Source: Muraenolepis orangiensis (Eukaryota; Chordata; Actinopteri; Gadiformes; Muraenolepididae). Taken from it: DNA of 64,000 nt. The position numbers were made by a program, and so were the translations under genes. Under the pieces are notes generated by a model. That model ran no database searches. It was given only the letters and a program-made list of their open reading frames with translations, and was not told where the DNA came from. The DNA lies in NCBI GenBank assembly GCA_027704905.1, contig CM051005.1:18572777-18636776 (forward strand), in the 5' to 3' direction. This document shows positions 1 through 9,998 of the stretch, one piece after another (within the stretch, counting starts at the first letter, position 1; every line of letters begins with the position of its first letter).

Positions 1-117
1 GAGAACGACTCGGATGACCCACTTAAAGGGCCGATCCATTTATCACAAAATGTTTCTCCTCGGTCGAACATTAGCGACCTAGAGACTCGTTTTAAAGCTA
101 GGCTAGCCCGTCTTAAG

Positions 118-845
118 ATGGAGAAAAAGGAGAGGGAGTATGCTCAGAAGCTGGAGTATAAGTATAAACTCGAGGTTAGGAGACTCGAGCTTGAAACCGG
201 GGCAGAGACTAAAATTAAAATCCGGCAACTCGAGTTAGAGGCCGCCTCGGCTCCGGTCACTAGTCATACCGTCTCTGGTGTGTCCAGTGTTCAGTCTACT
301 CTGGGCACCAATACTTTTGATGTTAGCAAGTATATTGCCCTAGTTCCTCAGTTTAGGGAGACTGAAGTCTCGTCCTATTTTCATGCGTTCGAACGCATTG
401 CAACCACGTTGGGTTGGCCAAAGGATGTGTGGCCCTTTTTGCTACAGTGCAAATTAGTGGGAAAGGTGCAGGAGGTTGTTACAGCCTCAACTATGAGTTG
501 GTTAAGGCCACTGTACTGCGCGCCTATGAGCTGGTACCAGAGGCGTACCGACAAAAGTTCAGGTTCCACAAGAAGTCCACTAGCAGGACTTATGTCGAGT
601 TCGCTCGAGAGAAAGAAACACTTTTTGACCGGTGGTGCTCTGCGAGTAAGGCTACTGACGGTGACTCCATTCGCGAATTAATATTACTGGAGGAATTCAA
701 GAACTGCCTCCCCGAGCGAATGGTAGTCTACCTGAACGAGCAGAAGGTAACGTCTCTCGCGCAGGCTGCCGTTTTATCGGATGAGTTTGTGTTAACCCAC
801 AGGACTGTGTTTTCCGGTCCTCGAGATGACTCGAAGCGAGGCTAA
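118..845 (+). pseudogene. Gypsy gag (capsid), frameshifted
   Basis: The frame opens with a highly charged Lys/Glu/Arg helical stretch (residues about 1-40) and passes into a capsid-like region containing SYFHAFERIA and LLQCKLVGK. The frame is lost near 480-495, and the capsid continues in another frame to 845 with the segment LRAYELVPEAYRQKF. This alpha-helical capsid resembles the Gmr1-type gag related to vertebrate SCAN domains. A second frame change near 830-845 leads into the zinc-knuckle frame. In an intact element this protein would assemble the cytoplasmic virus-like particle. It is not translatable as one product here. Confidence 0.8.
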
Positions 846-1500
846 CAGTGTGCCGACGAGTCCTCCTAGGTTTCCCTATAGTCGGAATTCAGTGGTGACG
901 CGAGGCTCAAAAGAGCGTGCCTGTTTCTATTGTCACAAAGTCGGGCATGTTATTGCTGACTGTCTTACGTTGAAACGTAAGCAGCCTCCGCCTCCGTCCC
1001 CTAAAGGTGTGGGTTTAATCAAAACCGTGCAACCTCCAGTGCAGGCCTGCATTTCCCCAGACCCCACTTATCAGCCGTTCATATTTCAGGGGGTAGTGTC
1101 GTTTCCTTATGATCCAATTAACAAGAAAGTGATTCAGATTCTGCATGACACAGGTGCTGCCCAGTCCTTGATCCTACAGGATGTTTTGCCTTGGTCTGAA
1201 CAGTCCTACTGTTGATCAAATGTGTTGCTGCAGGGCATTGAGATGGGTTGTGTGCCCGTGCCCCTGCATCAAGTTTGCCTGGCCTCCGACTTGGTTAGTG
1301 GTAGTTTCCGAGTAGGAGTTCAGCTGCAGCTCCCTGTGCCAGGCGTCTCTATGATATTGGGAAACAATATTGCGGGAGGTAAAGTAATGCCTGTACTGGA
1401 AGTGTTGGATACTCCTGATGCGCAGGCGTGTATCAGTGAGGAGTTACTGGACGTGTTCCCTGTGTGCGGTGACACGTGCCCAGTCACAACGCAGAGGTGA
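826..1500 (+). pseudogene. Gypsy nucleocapsid knuckle and aspartic protease, broken
   Basis: A single CCHC zinc knuckle (CFYCHKVGHVIADC, 922-963) binds nucleic acid in functional elements. Downstream in the same frame is the retropepsin active-site triad in LHDTGAAQSLI (DTG at 1147-1155). A stop at 1213-1215 interrupts the protease, whose C-terminal part, including MILGNNIAGG, continues in frame to 1500. The protease of a live element would cleave the Gag-Pol polyprotein. The in-frame nonsense codon and the neighbouring frameshifts show decay. Confidence 0.8.
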
Positions 1501-1605
1501 CGTGATTGGTTTAGCTGACACGGTACTTGCCTCTGTGTTCTCCAGAGAGACTGAAGGGTCAGGTGTCCAGTCCGCCTGGTTGTGCTGACGTGAAGGTACC
1601 GGACG

Positions 1606-3090
1606 ATGATGTTTATTGTGATGGAGAGGAGGACGGGTTGGTGTTGCGAAATGTGCCTTAGCAGTGCGCACGTTTGGGTAACTGAGATGTTGGTGTCCCT
1701 CCTGTCTCACCTTACGCACTTGGATGAGGACCAATCTGCTGATATTGTGTCTCTGATAGATGATTTCCCTTGTCTATTTAATGATGTCCCTAGTCGAACC
1801 ACGGTTCTGGAGCATGATGTGGACATTGGTGATGCAAGTCCCATCAAGCAGCACCCTTATCGTGTTAACATGACGAAAAGGGTGCTTATGAAAAAAGAGG
1901 TTGACTATCTGCTTGAGAATCATCTGGCTGTGCCGAGTTCCAGTCCTTGGAGCTCACCTTGTATTCTAGTCCCCAAGCCCGATGGTACGGTGGTCCGATT
2001 CTGCACAGACTATAGGAAAGTGAATGCGGTCACTGTGCCAGATTCGTTTCCGTTACCTCGGATAGATGATTGTGTCGACACCATTGGATCAGCTAGATTT
2101 GTGAGTAAGTTGGATCTGCTAAAAGGGTATTGGCAGGTGCCACTTACGTCTCGTGCATCAGACATCTCTGCTTTCGTTACCCCAGACTGTTTTATACAAT
2201 ATTCTGTTATGGCCTTTGGTATGCGCAATGCGCCTGCCACATTCCAACGCCTAGTAAAACTGGTTCTGGGGGACGTTCCGAATTGCGTTGCATATCTGGA
2301 TGATTTAGTTGTCCATTCTTCCACCTGGACGGAACACTTGAGTTCCTTAAGAGTTGTGTTCGAGCGCTTGGCTCAGGTGTCATTGACCTTGAACCTTGCC
2401 AAGTGTGAGTTTGGGAAAGCAACAGTTACGTATCTTGGTAAGGAGGTGGGGCGAGGTCAAGTGCGTACTCTGCTAAGGTGGAGGCTATAACATCTTTCCC
2501 TCCGCCCACCACTAGACGTGAACTTCGTAGGTTCCTAGGTATGGCCGGGTACTACCGCAGTTTCTGCCGCAACTTCTCCACTGTGGTTGCGCCTTTGACT
2601 AGTTTGCTCAGCCCCTCCGTTTCGTTTGTCTGGTCGGCTGACTGTCAGAGAGCGTTTGAGGTGGTGAAGGCGCTGCTCAGTAGTTCCCGTTCTGTCCGCC
2701 CCGGATTTTTGTAAACCTTTCAAGCTGGAAGTAGACGCAAGTATGGTTGGTGCTGGTGCTGTACTACTGCAGGAAGATGCAGGTGGAATTGATCACCCTG
2801 TCTGTTATTTTTCACGCAAGTTTAACAACTGTCAGTCCCGGTATTCCACAATCAAACAAGAGACCCTTGCCCTGCTTTTTGCTCTCCAATTTTTTGAGGT
2901 TTATGTCGGTTCAAGTTCTCTCCCTGTAGCGGTCTACACAGACCATAACCCCTTGGTTTTTTTTGCTAGGATGTATAACCACAACCATCACCTTATGCGG
3001 TGGCCGTTGGTTGTGCAGGGTTACAACCTTGTGATTAGGCACAAGAAGGGATCGGAGAATATTCTTGCCGATGCTTTGTCTCGTGCATAG
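1606..3090 (+). pseudogene. Gypsy reverse transcriptase-RNase H, frameshifted
   Basis: RT fingers and palm are clear: SPWSSPCILVPKPDG, FCTDYRKVN, KLDLLKGYWQVPL, AFGMRNAPATFQRL, and the catalytic YLDD box at 2293-2304. The frame shifts near 2470, where the thumb/connection motif RRELRRFLGMAGYYR appears (frame 2478-2714), and shifts again near 2715 into RNase H. RNase H catalytic acidic residues lie in EVDAS, KQETLALL and YTDHNPL, and the domain ends with ENILADALSRA and a stop at 3088-3090. In a live element these domains copy the RNA into cDNA. Two frame changes make this copy non-functional. No integrase zinc finger or DDE core was found before or after. Confidence 0.9.
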
Positions 3091-3213
3091 GTTTTTTTTG
3101 TGTGGCCTATGCTGTGCTTTTGGGGTGTGGGTTGGGTTGACAGTGATGTTTTTTTTGTTTTGTTTGATTGTATGTATTGCGAACCCTCCTGGTTTGCTCT
3201 TTTGGAAGAGGAG

Positions 3214-3964
3214 TGTTACGTACATCGTATGATCCGTTTCTCGTTACTGTTTGTGTTGTGTTTTCCTTTCCGTCTCCCTCTCCTAATGCTTTTTACCCAG
3301 GTGTTGGTGGTCATCGTTAACCTCAAGTGGCTGCGTCTGGAACTGTCCTAATTAGCTGCCTATTTAAACCTCCTGCGTTTGTTCCAAGAAGGGGTGGCAT
3401 TTTGGTGTGTGCTTGGGTGTTAGTGTTGCTTCCTTGAATGCTATCCAATTTTGTTAGAGTCCATTGTTTGTAGTCCTGCCTGTTGGTAGTCCGGTTTGTT
3501 TTGCCAGTCGGTCTTGTTCCTCCTTGTAATACCCTGGGGAGGGCAAGGTAGTTCGCAGGTAAGATGCCCATGGGCCTACATTTTACATCACGCAGGTATT
3601 CTTTGTATAGATACACTAGGTAAGTTTCCCCAGGCGGGTACCACCTCATGTATTTATTGGGACCAGGTCAGGGACAGTTAGTTTAGTGGGATAAATTGAT
3701 GCTTAGTAGGTTAGGTAGCGTCAGACTTAGCTTGAGGGGGTTTGTTTTGGTACTCGTTTGTTTTGGCGTCCTCCCCAGGCCTAGTTACTTGTTGTGTCTA
3801 TTTGGCTTGTGGCCTTATAAATTGTCCGTGCCGGTTATTTCAACTATACATGACCCCTGTAAATAAATCATTGCTAGCATTTGATTCGGTTGTCAGCCTC
3901 GGTTCCTGTCGCACCACGACCTCACTGGCTTTTCACCGGCATATATGCATGACCCCGCGTAACA
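3214..3964 (+). repeat. 3' LTR of the Gypsy element
   Basis: The LTR starts TGTTACG and ends CGTAACA, a perfect 7-base terminal inverted repeat in TG...CA form, 751 bp long. The preceding bases (about 3203-3213, GGAAGAGGAG) form a polypurine tract suited to plus-strand priming. An AATAAA signal occurs at about 3861-3866. Right after the LTR come the bases found upstream of the CFAP57 first-exon repeat elsewhere in the window (33485, 41736), so the element inserted into that repeat. Confidence 0.8.
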
Positions 3965-3965
3965 G

Positions 3966-4190
3966 TAGTAGTAATACTTTTATGTTGACTTTTGAAGCTT
4001 TTATATGAAAACATCGGTTACACCCTGACAAGAGACATGGCCGTGGTCGCCAAGTCCAGTTATATCTTCGGCCTACGGAAAGGGGTGACCAACAACTTGC
4101 GTTTCCTCGACGACCAAACTGCCGTGTTCCCCGCGGGGAACAACTGCGTCCGTTACAACATCGACCAGAAATGGCAGAAATTCATCCCAG
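3966..4190 (+). pseudogene. CFAP57: Stray copy a of CFAP57 first coding exon
   Basis: ATG at 4037 opens 51 codons plus one base ending at a consensus donor (CAG/GTAACG, 4190/4191). The peptide starts MAVVAKSSYIFGLRKG and ends QKWQKFIP, the N-terminus of CFAP57. The reading frame is open. It has K and R (codons GCC AAG and TTG CGT) where the gene copies have Q and C, and it shares these with the copy at 33558. No CFAP57 second exon follows within 11 kb. The upstream sequence differs from that of the gene copies and shows no convincing acceptor. It could serve as an alternative first exon only if a promoter lies nearby; more likely it is a duplicated relic. Confidence 0.85.
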
Positions 4191-4341
4191 GTAACGTATT
4201 ATGCAGCTGGAGCGCTTTTAATTTAGTAATACTTTCGGAGTGTCTATTTGCACCCGGGTGAAAATAGACACACGGCAGCTATTCGGCTATTTACACCCAC
4301 CCCCCAAAAAAACGTAAACACCATCACTTCATGCCGTAAAG

Positions 4342-4759
4342 CAGGGGTTCTCAAAGTTTTGATGAGTGAGGGCCAATTTAGGTACCCAATATTGGATTGA
4401 GGGCCGCCCAAGAAAAAAGAAGGGGGGGGGGGGGGGGGGGGTGTTGGGGATTGTTGAGGGGGGGGGGGTGTTGGCTCGAGGGCTGATGATTGGTTATATA
4501 ATTAAATAAAAAATGAATTATAAAGTAGTGAGAGGGGAAAAATGCGTGTGAAATGGCAAGTGGCGTGAGGCGTGTGAAGAGGTTAAATTGCGTGACTCTC
4601 ACTCTCAAAGGGTGAGACTTGGCAGCTCTGTAGATACGAACCATTAAAATATTAAAATATAACGCATGCATTTCAACGTGTCACATTAACTATCGCGGGC
4701 CGCCAGAAACATTTCCGAGGGCCGCCATTGGCCCGCAGGCCGCACTTTGAGAACCCCTA
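4342..4759. mobile_element. hAT-type MITE (block A)
   Basis: Terminal inverted repeats CAGGGGTTCTCAAAG and CTTTGAGAACCCCTA are flanked by a perfect 8-bp target duplication CCGTAAAG (4334-4341 and 4760-4767), the hAT hallmark. The interior has poly-G runs and no transposase. The same element at the same position occurs in block B (33863-34275), so it predates the duplication. Confidence 0.9.
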
Positions 4760-4968
4760 CCGTAAAGCGACACGCCTACGGTCAAAAGGGCACGCAAGTG
4801 CAACATCGACACGCCTACGGTCAAAAGGGGGATTAACGACGGTCCAGAGGGCGCGCAAGTGCAACATCCTTAATAACAAAATTCTTCTAAGATTAGCTAA
4901 CGCAGCTAATTTAGCCAAGTTTAATGCTACTAGGTGGTAAGTAACCATAGACTGTAGGTGGTAATGTT

Positions 4969-5094
4969 ATGTGCAAATGAACCATGTCGCTTCACTGCGT
5001 TTTACCGCCGCGCCCGGGGCTCACCGAGCGGCGAGGGTGCGCCAGATGAGACGCCTGTTGCAGCTCCGGGCGCGGCGGTGGTTCATTTGCACAT
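4969..5094. repeat. Compound inverted repeat with GC-rich core
   Basis: Outer arms ATGTGCAAATGAACCA (4969-4984) and their reverse complement (5079-5094) enclose inner arms ACCGCCGCGCCCGG (5004-5017) and reverse complement (5066-5079). The roughly 50-base loop is GC-rich in an otherwise AT-rich region. It could be a very short palindromic MITE or a relic of a structured element. The same structure is kept in block B. Confidence 0.65.
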
Positions 5095-5431
5095 GAAGCG
5101 ATACAAAGCCGGTTGAAAATCAGCAAAGTAAGCTAGCCGAAACTTTCACATCTTCTACAGTTGGTTAAAATAACAGTTACTCTGCTGTGTCATTAAGCTC
5201 TACATTTTGGTAAAAAGACCAATACAATGGCAATATGCGAAATGGTTTTACTCCTTTAGACTGTAGCAACATTTGTCCACTAGATGGGGACGGATTAACA
5301 TAAGTATGGTGCAATATTGTGTTTCAGATCAAAAAAATGAAGAAAACAATTCTTCAAAGACAATCCTTGGTAAGTATACCACCAACAGGACTTTACTTTT
5401 TATTAAATCAAGTGTCTAAGTAACCTCTTTA

Positions 5432-5460
5432 TTTCATATCCCACTTAATGGGATATGAAA
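5432..5460. repeat. Perfect 12-bp hairpin
   Basis: TTTCATATCCCA, a 5-base loop, then TGGGATATGAAA. It is kept in block B near 34948-34976. The stretch 5095-5596 around it holds no other clear feature and is probably intron or 5' flank of the MULE-derived gene. Confidence 0.6.
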
Positions 5461-5596
5461 TTAGTAGAGTGTAGTCTAGCTTGGATTTTGTTATATTAAA
5501 ATCAATATTTCCAAATGTCAAATAACATCTTCCCTATTGTATTGTACTAACATCTTCCTTATTATCCTGATTACCACCATTACCATTATTAGGCAG

Positions 5597-8165
5597 ACAA
5601 GACACACTATAAAGAAAGGCCAAACTTTTAACAGTTTTGCCGAGGCAGAGAAGGCCATTGACACCTGGAGCAAAGATGGATATCATCCCATTCATGTAGA
5701 GATCAGAAAAGCTTATTGACAGCAACAAAGAACTCCAACACAGGATTGTTTACTCTAGAATAACATATTCCTGTGTTCACTTTGGGACAAAGAGAGAGTA
5801 AAAGTAAGTAACACCAATGGAAAACAATTGTTTTGAATTTTAGGAGACTCTGGGCCATGTGTTCATGATGGTTTGGCATTTTTATGGTCTAAACCAGTGG
5901 TTCTCAACATCGGGGGGGGGGCGCTGAATTTTATTTAAGGGGGGGCATTGATGTGTCTTTGGTGGGCGGCCGGGTCCTCCACATGCAGTCCAAGTACCGC
6001 AATCGCACACTAACTGTCACGGCGTCCCACTTATTAATAATTTACAATGATTTATAAATGTTTTGTTGATAAGTTAATTATTAACTAAAGGCTTATAAAT
6101 GACGTATAACTGATCGTTATTATAAAGTATTACCAAAGAGGGACACTATTATAAAATGTGCCTCATGTATGTTTTTTTGACTGTAGGCAAACATGTGAGG
6201 CCATTCCAGCATTATCTGCGGATGGGGTGTTCCATGGCCATTCGGCCATGATGAACACAACCATCCTATATCTCATCTTCTTTTTCACAAATATCCCAAA
6301 AATAGACGCCCAAATGCAGAGGAAAGAGCTGAAATGGAAAGGCTGGTACAGTTGAAGGCGAGTAGGTAACAAGTACAGTTTTTAAGCCTAGAAAGAAAAT
6401 ATTATGATGTGTGATGATTTGTTTTCAAATGTTGTTACTTATAGGTCAGTTCATCCACCCTGAAGACCTTTGTCAAACACAGTCATGGAAAGCACCTCAA
6501 GCTTAAAGACCTACACAACATCAAACAGCAAGTTAAAAAAAGTGCACAAAATGACCAAAGTGAAGCTGAAATGATGGTGAATATTGTCAAAAACTTGAAA
6601 GAAAAAGGATACACAGCAGAAATAGTGGCCGACGATTCAGGTCATTTCCAAATGCTGTTTATTCAGTCCCCGAAAATGTGTCGTGCATTTGAGAGGAACC
6701 CTGACATTGTATTTGTAGACTACATACAAAACAAGCCGACAAGGCTATGTCCTCCAATGTTTAGCAGTGGAAAATGAACATGGTACAGTTGAACATGTTG
6801 CATATGCATTCTTACGGCATGAGACTGAACAGTATCTTTCTAAGGTCTGCGCGTTGTTCAAACAAGGAAATCCAAGCTGGCGGAACACTAAAATGTTCTT
6901 TGTCGACAAAGATGCTACAGAAATTAAAGTTCTGCGAGAGAACTTTGTGGAAGCAAAAGTACTTTTATGCTCATTTCATGTCATTAAGCATTGGAAAAAG
7001 AAAGTTGCAGAGATTCTTCTGACTGAAGAAAAAAAGAAAAGTCTTCTGTCAACTCACTGCTCAATACTGTACAGTGAAACACTACCAAGATATGACTCAG
7101 GCATACAGAAGCTGAAAGACCAATGCCCGGACAAGACATTTGTGGAATATTTCCTGACCAACTGGGATGCCCAAAGAGAAATGCGGGCTCATGTCTTTAG
7201 GAAAGACTTGCCCACCATGGGAAATAACACAAATAACAGGATCGAAAGCTTCTTTCTTCAACCAAATCTTTCAGTTTCTGAAAGCCTTATTGAACTGATC
7301 AGATTCATAGACAGGAAAGAATGTGAGAAGAGTTTTCAGGATTCAACAATGACCATGTATCAGTTTTTGGACACTCGCTGTGACAGCCAGATGACAATGG
7401 ATTTATCCCAAATCCTTACTGACAGAGGTTTCAAAATAGTGGCTGAAGAGCTACACAAATCAGACAGCAGTCAAATCAGCATTGGAAAGAATGACAAAGA
7501 CTACAGTGTTTACTGCAAAGGTCAGGGTAGACCTAAGACATACACTGTGGACAAAGACATGAAAAGCTGCTCTTGTAAACTGTCTGTCATTTGGTCTTCC
7601 ATGTGCCCACATTATTTCCTGCCGGAAATACGAAAATGTGTCCCTTGATGACTCATCATTGTTTCACCCAAGATGGCATAGAGTTTGCGGCCAACCTGAA
7701 ATGGTGGATGAAAATCGTCTTTCAGAATCCCTTCATACCACATTGAAGCCACCTGAACACGGTGAGAAGCTCAGTGGGAATGACCGATTTAATGCAGTCC
7801 GTCCTGTGGCCATGGAGGTAGCAACTCTGATAGCAAGCTCAGGGGGTAAAGAATATGACGCAATGTTCCAGATTCTGAAACAACTGTTGCACAGCTGGAA
7901 GCTAAACAGAAAGGTGGTATTACTTGACATTGACCAAATGTCTGAAACAACTGGTCTGGAGAGGTTGAAGTCGGACAAAGATGCTGCACAAATAGTTGAT
8001 GATGTTATGATGATGGCAAATTAATGTACTGGAACAAAAAGTGAGCCAAAGAGGCAAGAGGGCCTTTCTTTAATGAATGATGCTGATGACATGAAGGTGA
8101 CTCTCAAAATGACACCAGTGAAGAACAGACGAGGAAGACCAAAGAGACAGAGAAACTTCACTTAA
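5597..8165 (+). pseudogene. MULE/ZSWIM-like transposase, copy A
   Basis: Exon-like segments with splice sites encode, in order: a FAR1-like N-terminus (5597-5712, then frameshifted), GKHVRPFQHYLRMG after an acceptor near 6186, the EHNHPIS motif (about 6255), then from about 6450 the catalytic core. Candidate MULE DDE residues are in PDIVFVD (about 6705), FFVDKDATEIKVL (about 6900) and TNNRIESFF (about 7235); the CSFHVIKHW motif follows the second Asp. A SWIM zinc finger (CSCK...CPHYF, about 7570-7615) and a C-terminal AT-hook-like RRGRPKRQR (about 8130) complete it. Two bases appear missing just after FVDY (about 6720) in both copies, so it was already broken before duplication. Relatives include vertebrate ZSWIM1/ZSWIM3. 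It is either a MULE transposon or a decayed domesticated gene. Confidence 0.75.
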
Positions 8166-8189
8166 AAAAAAAAAAAGGTGAACATACAC

Positions 8190-8823
8190 TAATGCTCACT
8201 AAGTCTGCTGAGCCAGAGTGCAGAGGGCCCCGCACGAATTCCGGACAACGGCAACCACCCATCAGGGCATTCATGGATGACCTCACAGTCATGACAGAAT
8301 CAGTCCCAGGCTGCCGGTGGATTCTGAAGGGGCTTGAAGAGCTGGTGGAGTGGGCCCGGATGCGTTTCAAACCCGCCAAATCCAGCTCAATGGTGCTGAG
8401 GAAAGGGAAGGTGGTGGACAAGTTCCGGTTTAACATCGCAGACACAGCCATCCCATCTATCTCAGAGAAGCCAGTCAAGAGCTTAGGAAAAGTTTTTGAC
8501 CGCTCTCTGAGAGACAACATCTATCCAGTCGACCTGCACTGAGTTGGATGGCTGGCTGAAAGTCAGGCCTACCTGGGAAGTTTAAAGCCTGGGTCTACCA
8601 ACATGGCATTCTTCCCAGGATTCTGTGGCCCCTCCTTGTCTATGCGGTCCCTATCTCAACAGTTGAGACCCTAGAGAGGAGGGTCAGCAACCACCTCCGG
8701 AGATGGCTTGGGTTACCAAGGAGCCTGAGCAGCATTGCACTCTACGGGAACACCAACAAGCTGCAACTGCCTTTCAAATCCTTGGAGGAGGAATTCAAGG
8801 TAACTAGAGCCAGAGAAGTGGTT
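8190..8823 (+). pseudogene. Restriction-endonuclease-type LINE, RT fragment (block A)
   Basis: Starting just after an A-rich tract that follows the MULE stop, the frame encodes the RT palm with catalytic box AFMDDLTVM (about 8267-8293) and downstream GLEELVEWAR. A frame break near 8541 is followed by GKFKAWVYQHGILPRILWPL and LRRWLGLPRSLSSIALYG. At 8823 the match to the longer block-B copy (37560-39295) stops abruptly and piggyBac sequence begins. It is 5'-truncated, deleted at its 3' end and non-functional. Confidence 0.75.
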
Positions 8824-9035
8824 CTGTGTTTGCGGACACATGGAAAGCATTGGACCAGGTAGACCTCCAAGCCTACATGGGTCTGTTGATTTTAGCAGGA
8901 GTATATCGGTCCAACAATGAGGCTACAAAAAGTCTGTGGGATGTGGAGTCAGGGGGGGGCTTATATTCCGGTCAACTATGTCCCTGCAACAGTTTCATGT
9001 CCTCTCACAAGTTATTCGATTTAATGACAGAACTA
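8824..9035 (+). pseudogene. piggyBac transposase fragment fused to CFAP57 exon
   Basis: Residues FADTWKALDQVDLQAYMGLL through SSHKLFDLMTEL match the piggyBac segment at 42161-42358 and belong to the transposase N-terminal half. It joins the LINE fragment at 8823/8824 and a CFAP57 first exon at about 9035, where TACACCCTGAC can be read from either partner (microhomology). A short insertion, about 16 bases near 8970, breaks similarity to the other copy. Confidence 0.8.
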
Positions 9036-9190
9036 CACCCTGACAAGAGACATGGCCGTGGTCGCCCAGTCCAGTTATATCTTCGGCCTACGGAAAGGGG
9101 TGACCAACAACTTGTGTTTCCTCGACGACCAAACTGCCGTGTTCCCCGTGGGGAACAACATCGACCAGAAATGGCAGAAATTCATCCCAG
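9036..9190 (+). pseudogene. CFAP57: Stray copy b of CFAP57 first coding exon, 15-nt deletion
   Basis: ATG at 9052 opens the CFAP57 N-terminal frame and ends at donor CAG/GTAACG (9190/9191). Fifteen bases coding five residues (NCVRY) are missing near 9158, so the frame is kept. Its upstream sequence is piggyBac, so no native acceptor exists. Ten bases past the donor the sequence switches to block P. Confidence 0.85.
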
Positions 9191-9232
9191 GTAACGTATT
9201 GGAATACTGAGTAATATCCTTTGTACACCGGG

Positions 9233-9459
<227 letters not shown>

Positions 9460-9714
9460 CTGTTTTGATTTTGGTTTTTTTTTTTTTTACAATAAATGTT
9501 AATTTGGAATACAATTTACAATTTCTGTGTCTATTCTTTGTATATTCACGGCAGTTATTCATGTAAACCAGTAGTCTGAGACATTGTTTACAGCTTAAAA
9601 GGGAGTTCAATAAAATTTGGTGATGATCAATGGTTTTTGTGTTAATGTAAGAGCAGTTAAAACAGGCCAGTCAAATTTGACCGGGAGCACCAAAAGGGGG
9701 GAGAAACAAACACG

Positions 9715-9838
9715 ACACAAAGGCTAGAGGGACCGTGTTCAATCCCCAGTGTCCATCCAAAGGCAAGATTCCCAACCCCCGAAACATGTGAATTCACTAT
9801 TCGCTTGGGATAAATGAGTGAATAACCCTAACCCTAAC
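9715..9838 (+). repeat. Degenerate tRNA-derived SINE-like sequence
   Basis: A box-B-like GTGTTCAATCCCC (about 9734) is followed by GTCCATCCAAAGGCAAGA and TCGCTTGGGATAAATGAGTG, an order seen in tRNA-type fish SINEs (box B, then a 'ccttgggcaaga'-like and a 'ttggataaa'-like block). It includes AACCCTAACCCTAACC, telomere-like but too short to matter. The partner is at about 52905-53029. The stretch 9458-9714 before it is AT-rich with an AATAAA and shows no gene; it may be piggyBac 3' flank. Confidence 0.35.
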
Positions 9839-9998
9839 CAAATAGAGATATGGGTGATGACAACTCCAATTCCATTGTCCTCCGGTTCTGACACATAGCG
9901 TTTGCTAGTGCTACACCGCTACTTAGTGGTAAAAGTAGATACAGGGAAAGCTACATTGTTACTACATGGACTTAGAAGAATTATACTTCAAGTCTTAC

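Larger units (their letters stand above)
1..3964 (+). mobile_element. Ty3/Gypsy retrotransposon remnant, Gmr1-like, 3' part
   Basis: Gag, CCHC knuckle, aspartic protease, reverse transcriptase (RT) and RNase H follow in this order and end in a 3' LTR; the 5' LTR lies outside the window. RNase H ends in a stop at 3088-3090, only about 120 bases before a purine-rich tract and the LTR, so no integrase follows RNase H. In the known Gmr1 group of deuterostome Gypsy elements the integrase precedes RT, and the capsid of that group gave rise to the SCAN domain; both fit here. Between protease (about 1500) and RT (about 1640) there is room only for a short linker, so the integrase appears deleted. At least four reading-frame breaks make the copy dead. 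The Gmr1 assignment is inferred from domain order and gag type, not from a search. Confidence 0.85.

Noticed and set aside
4728..4948. Overlapping frames with ATRLRSKGHASATSTRLRSKGG
   Set aside because: A short internal duplication (CGACACGCCTACGGTCAAAAG) near the MITE; no codon signal and shared with block B as non-coding DNA.
5895..5990. Complete hAT MITE starting CCAGTGGTTCTCAAC
   Set aside because: No matching right end or 8-bp duplication was found; at most a fragment.
9821..9840. Telomere-like CCCTAACCCTAACC
   Set aside because: Only about two and a half units, inside a SINE-like repeat; no interstitial telomere array.
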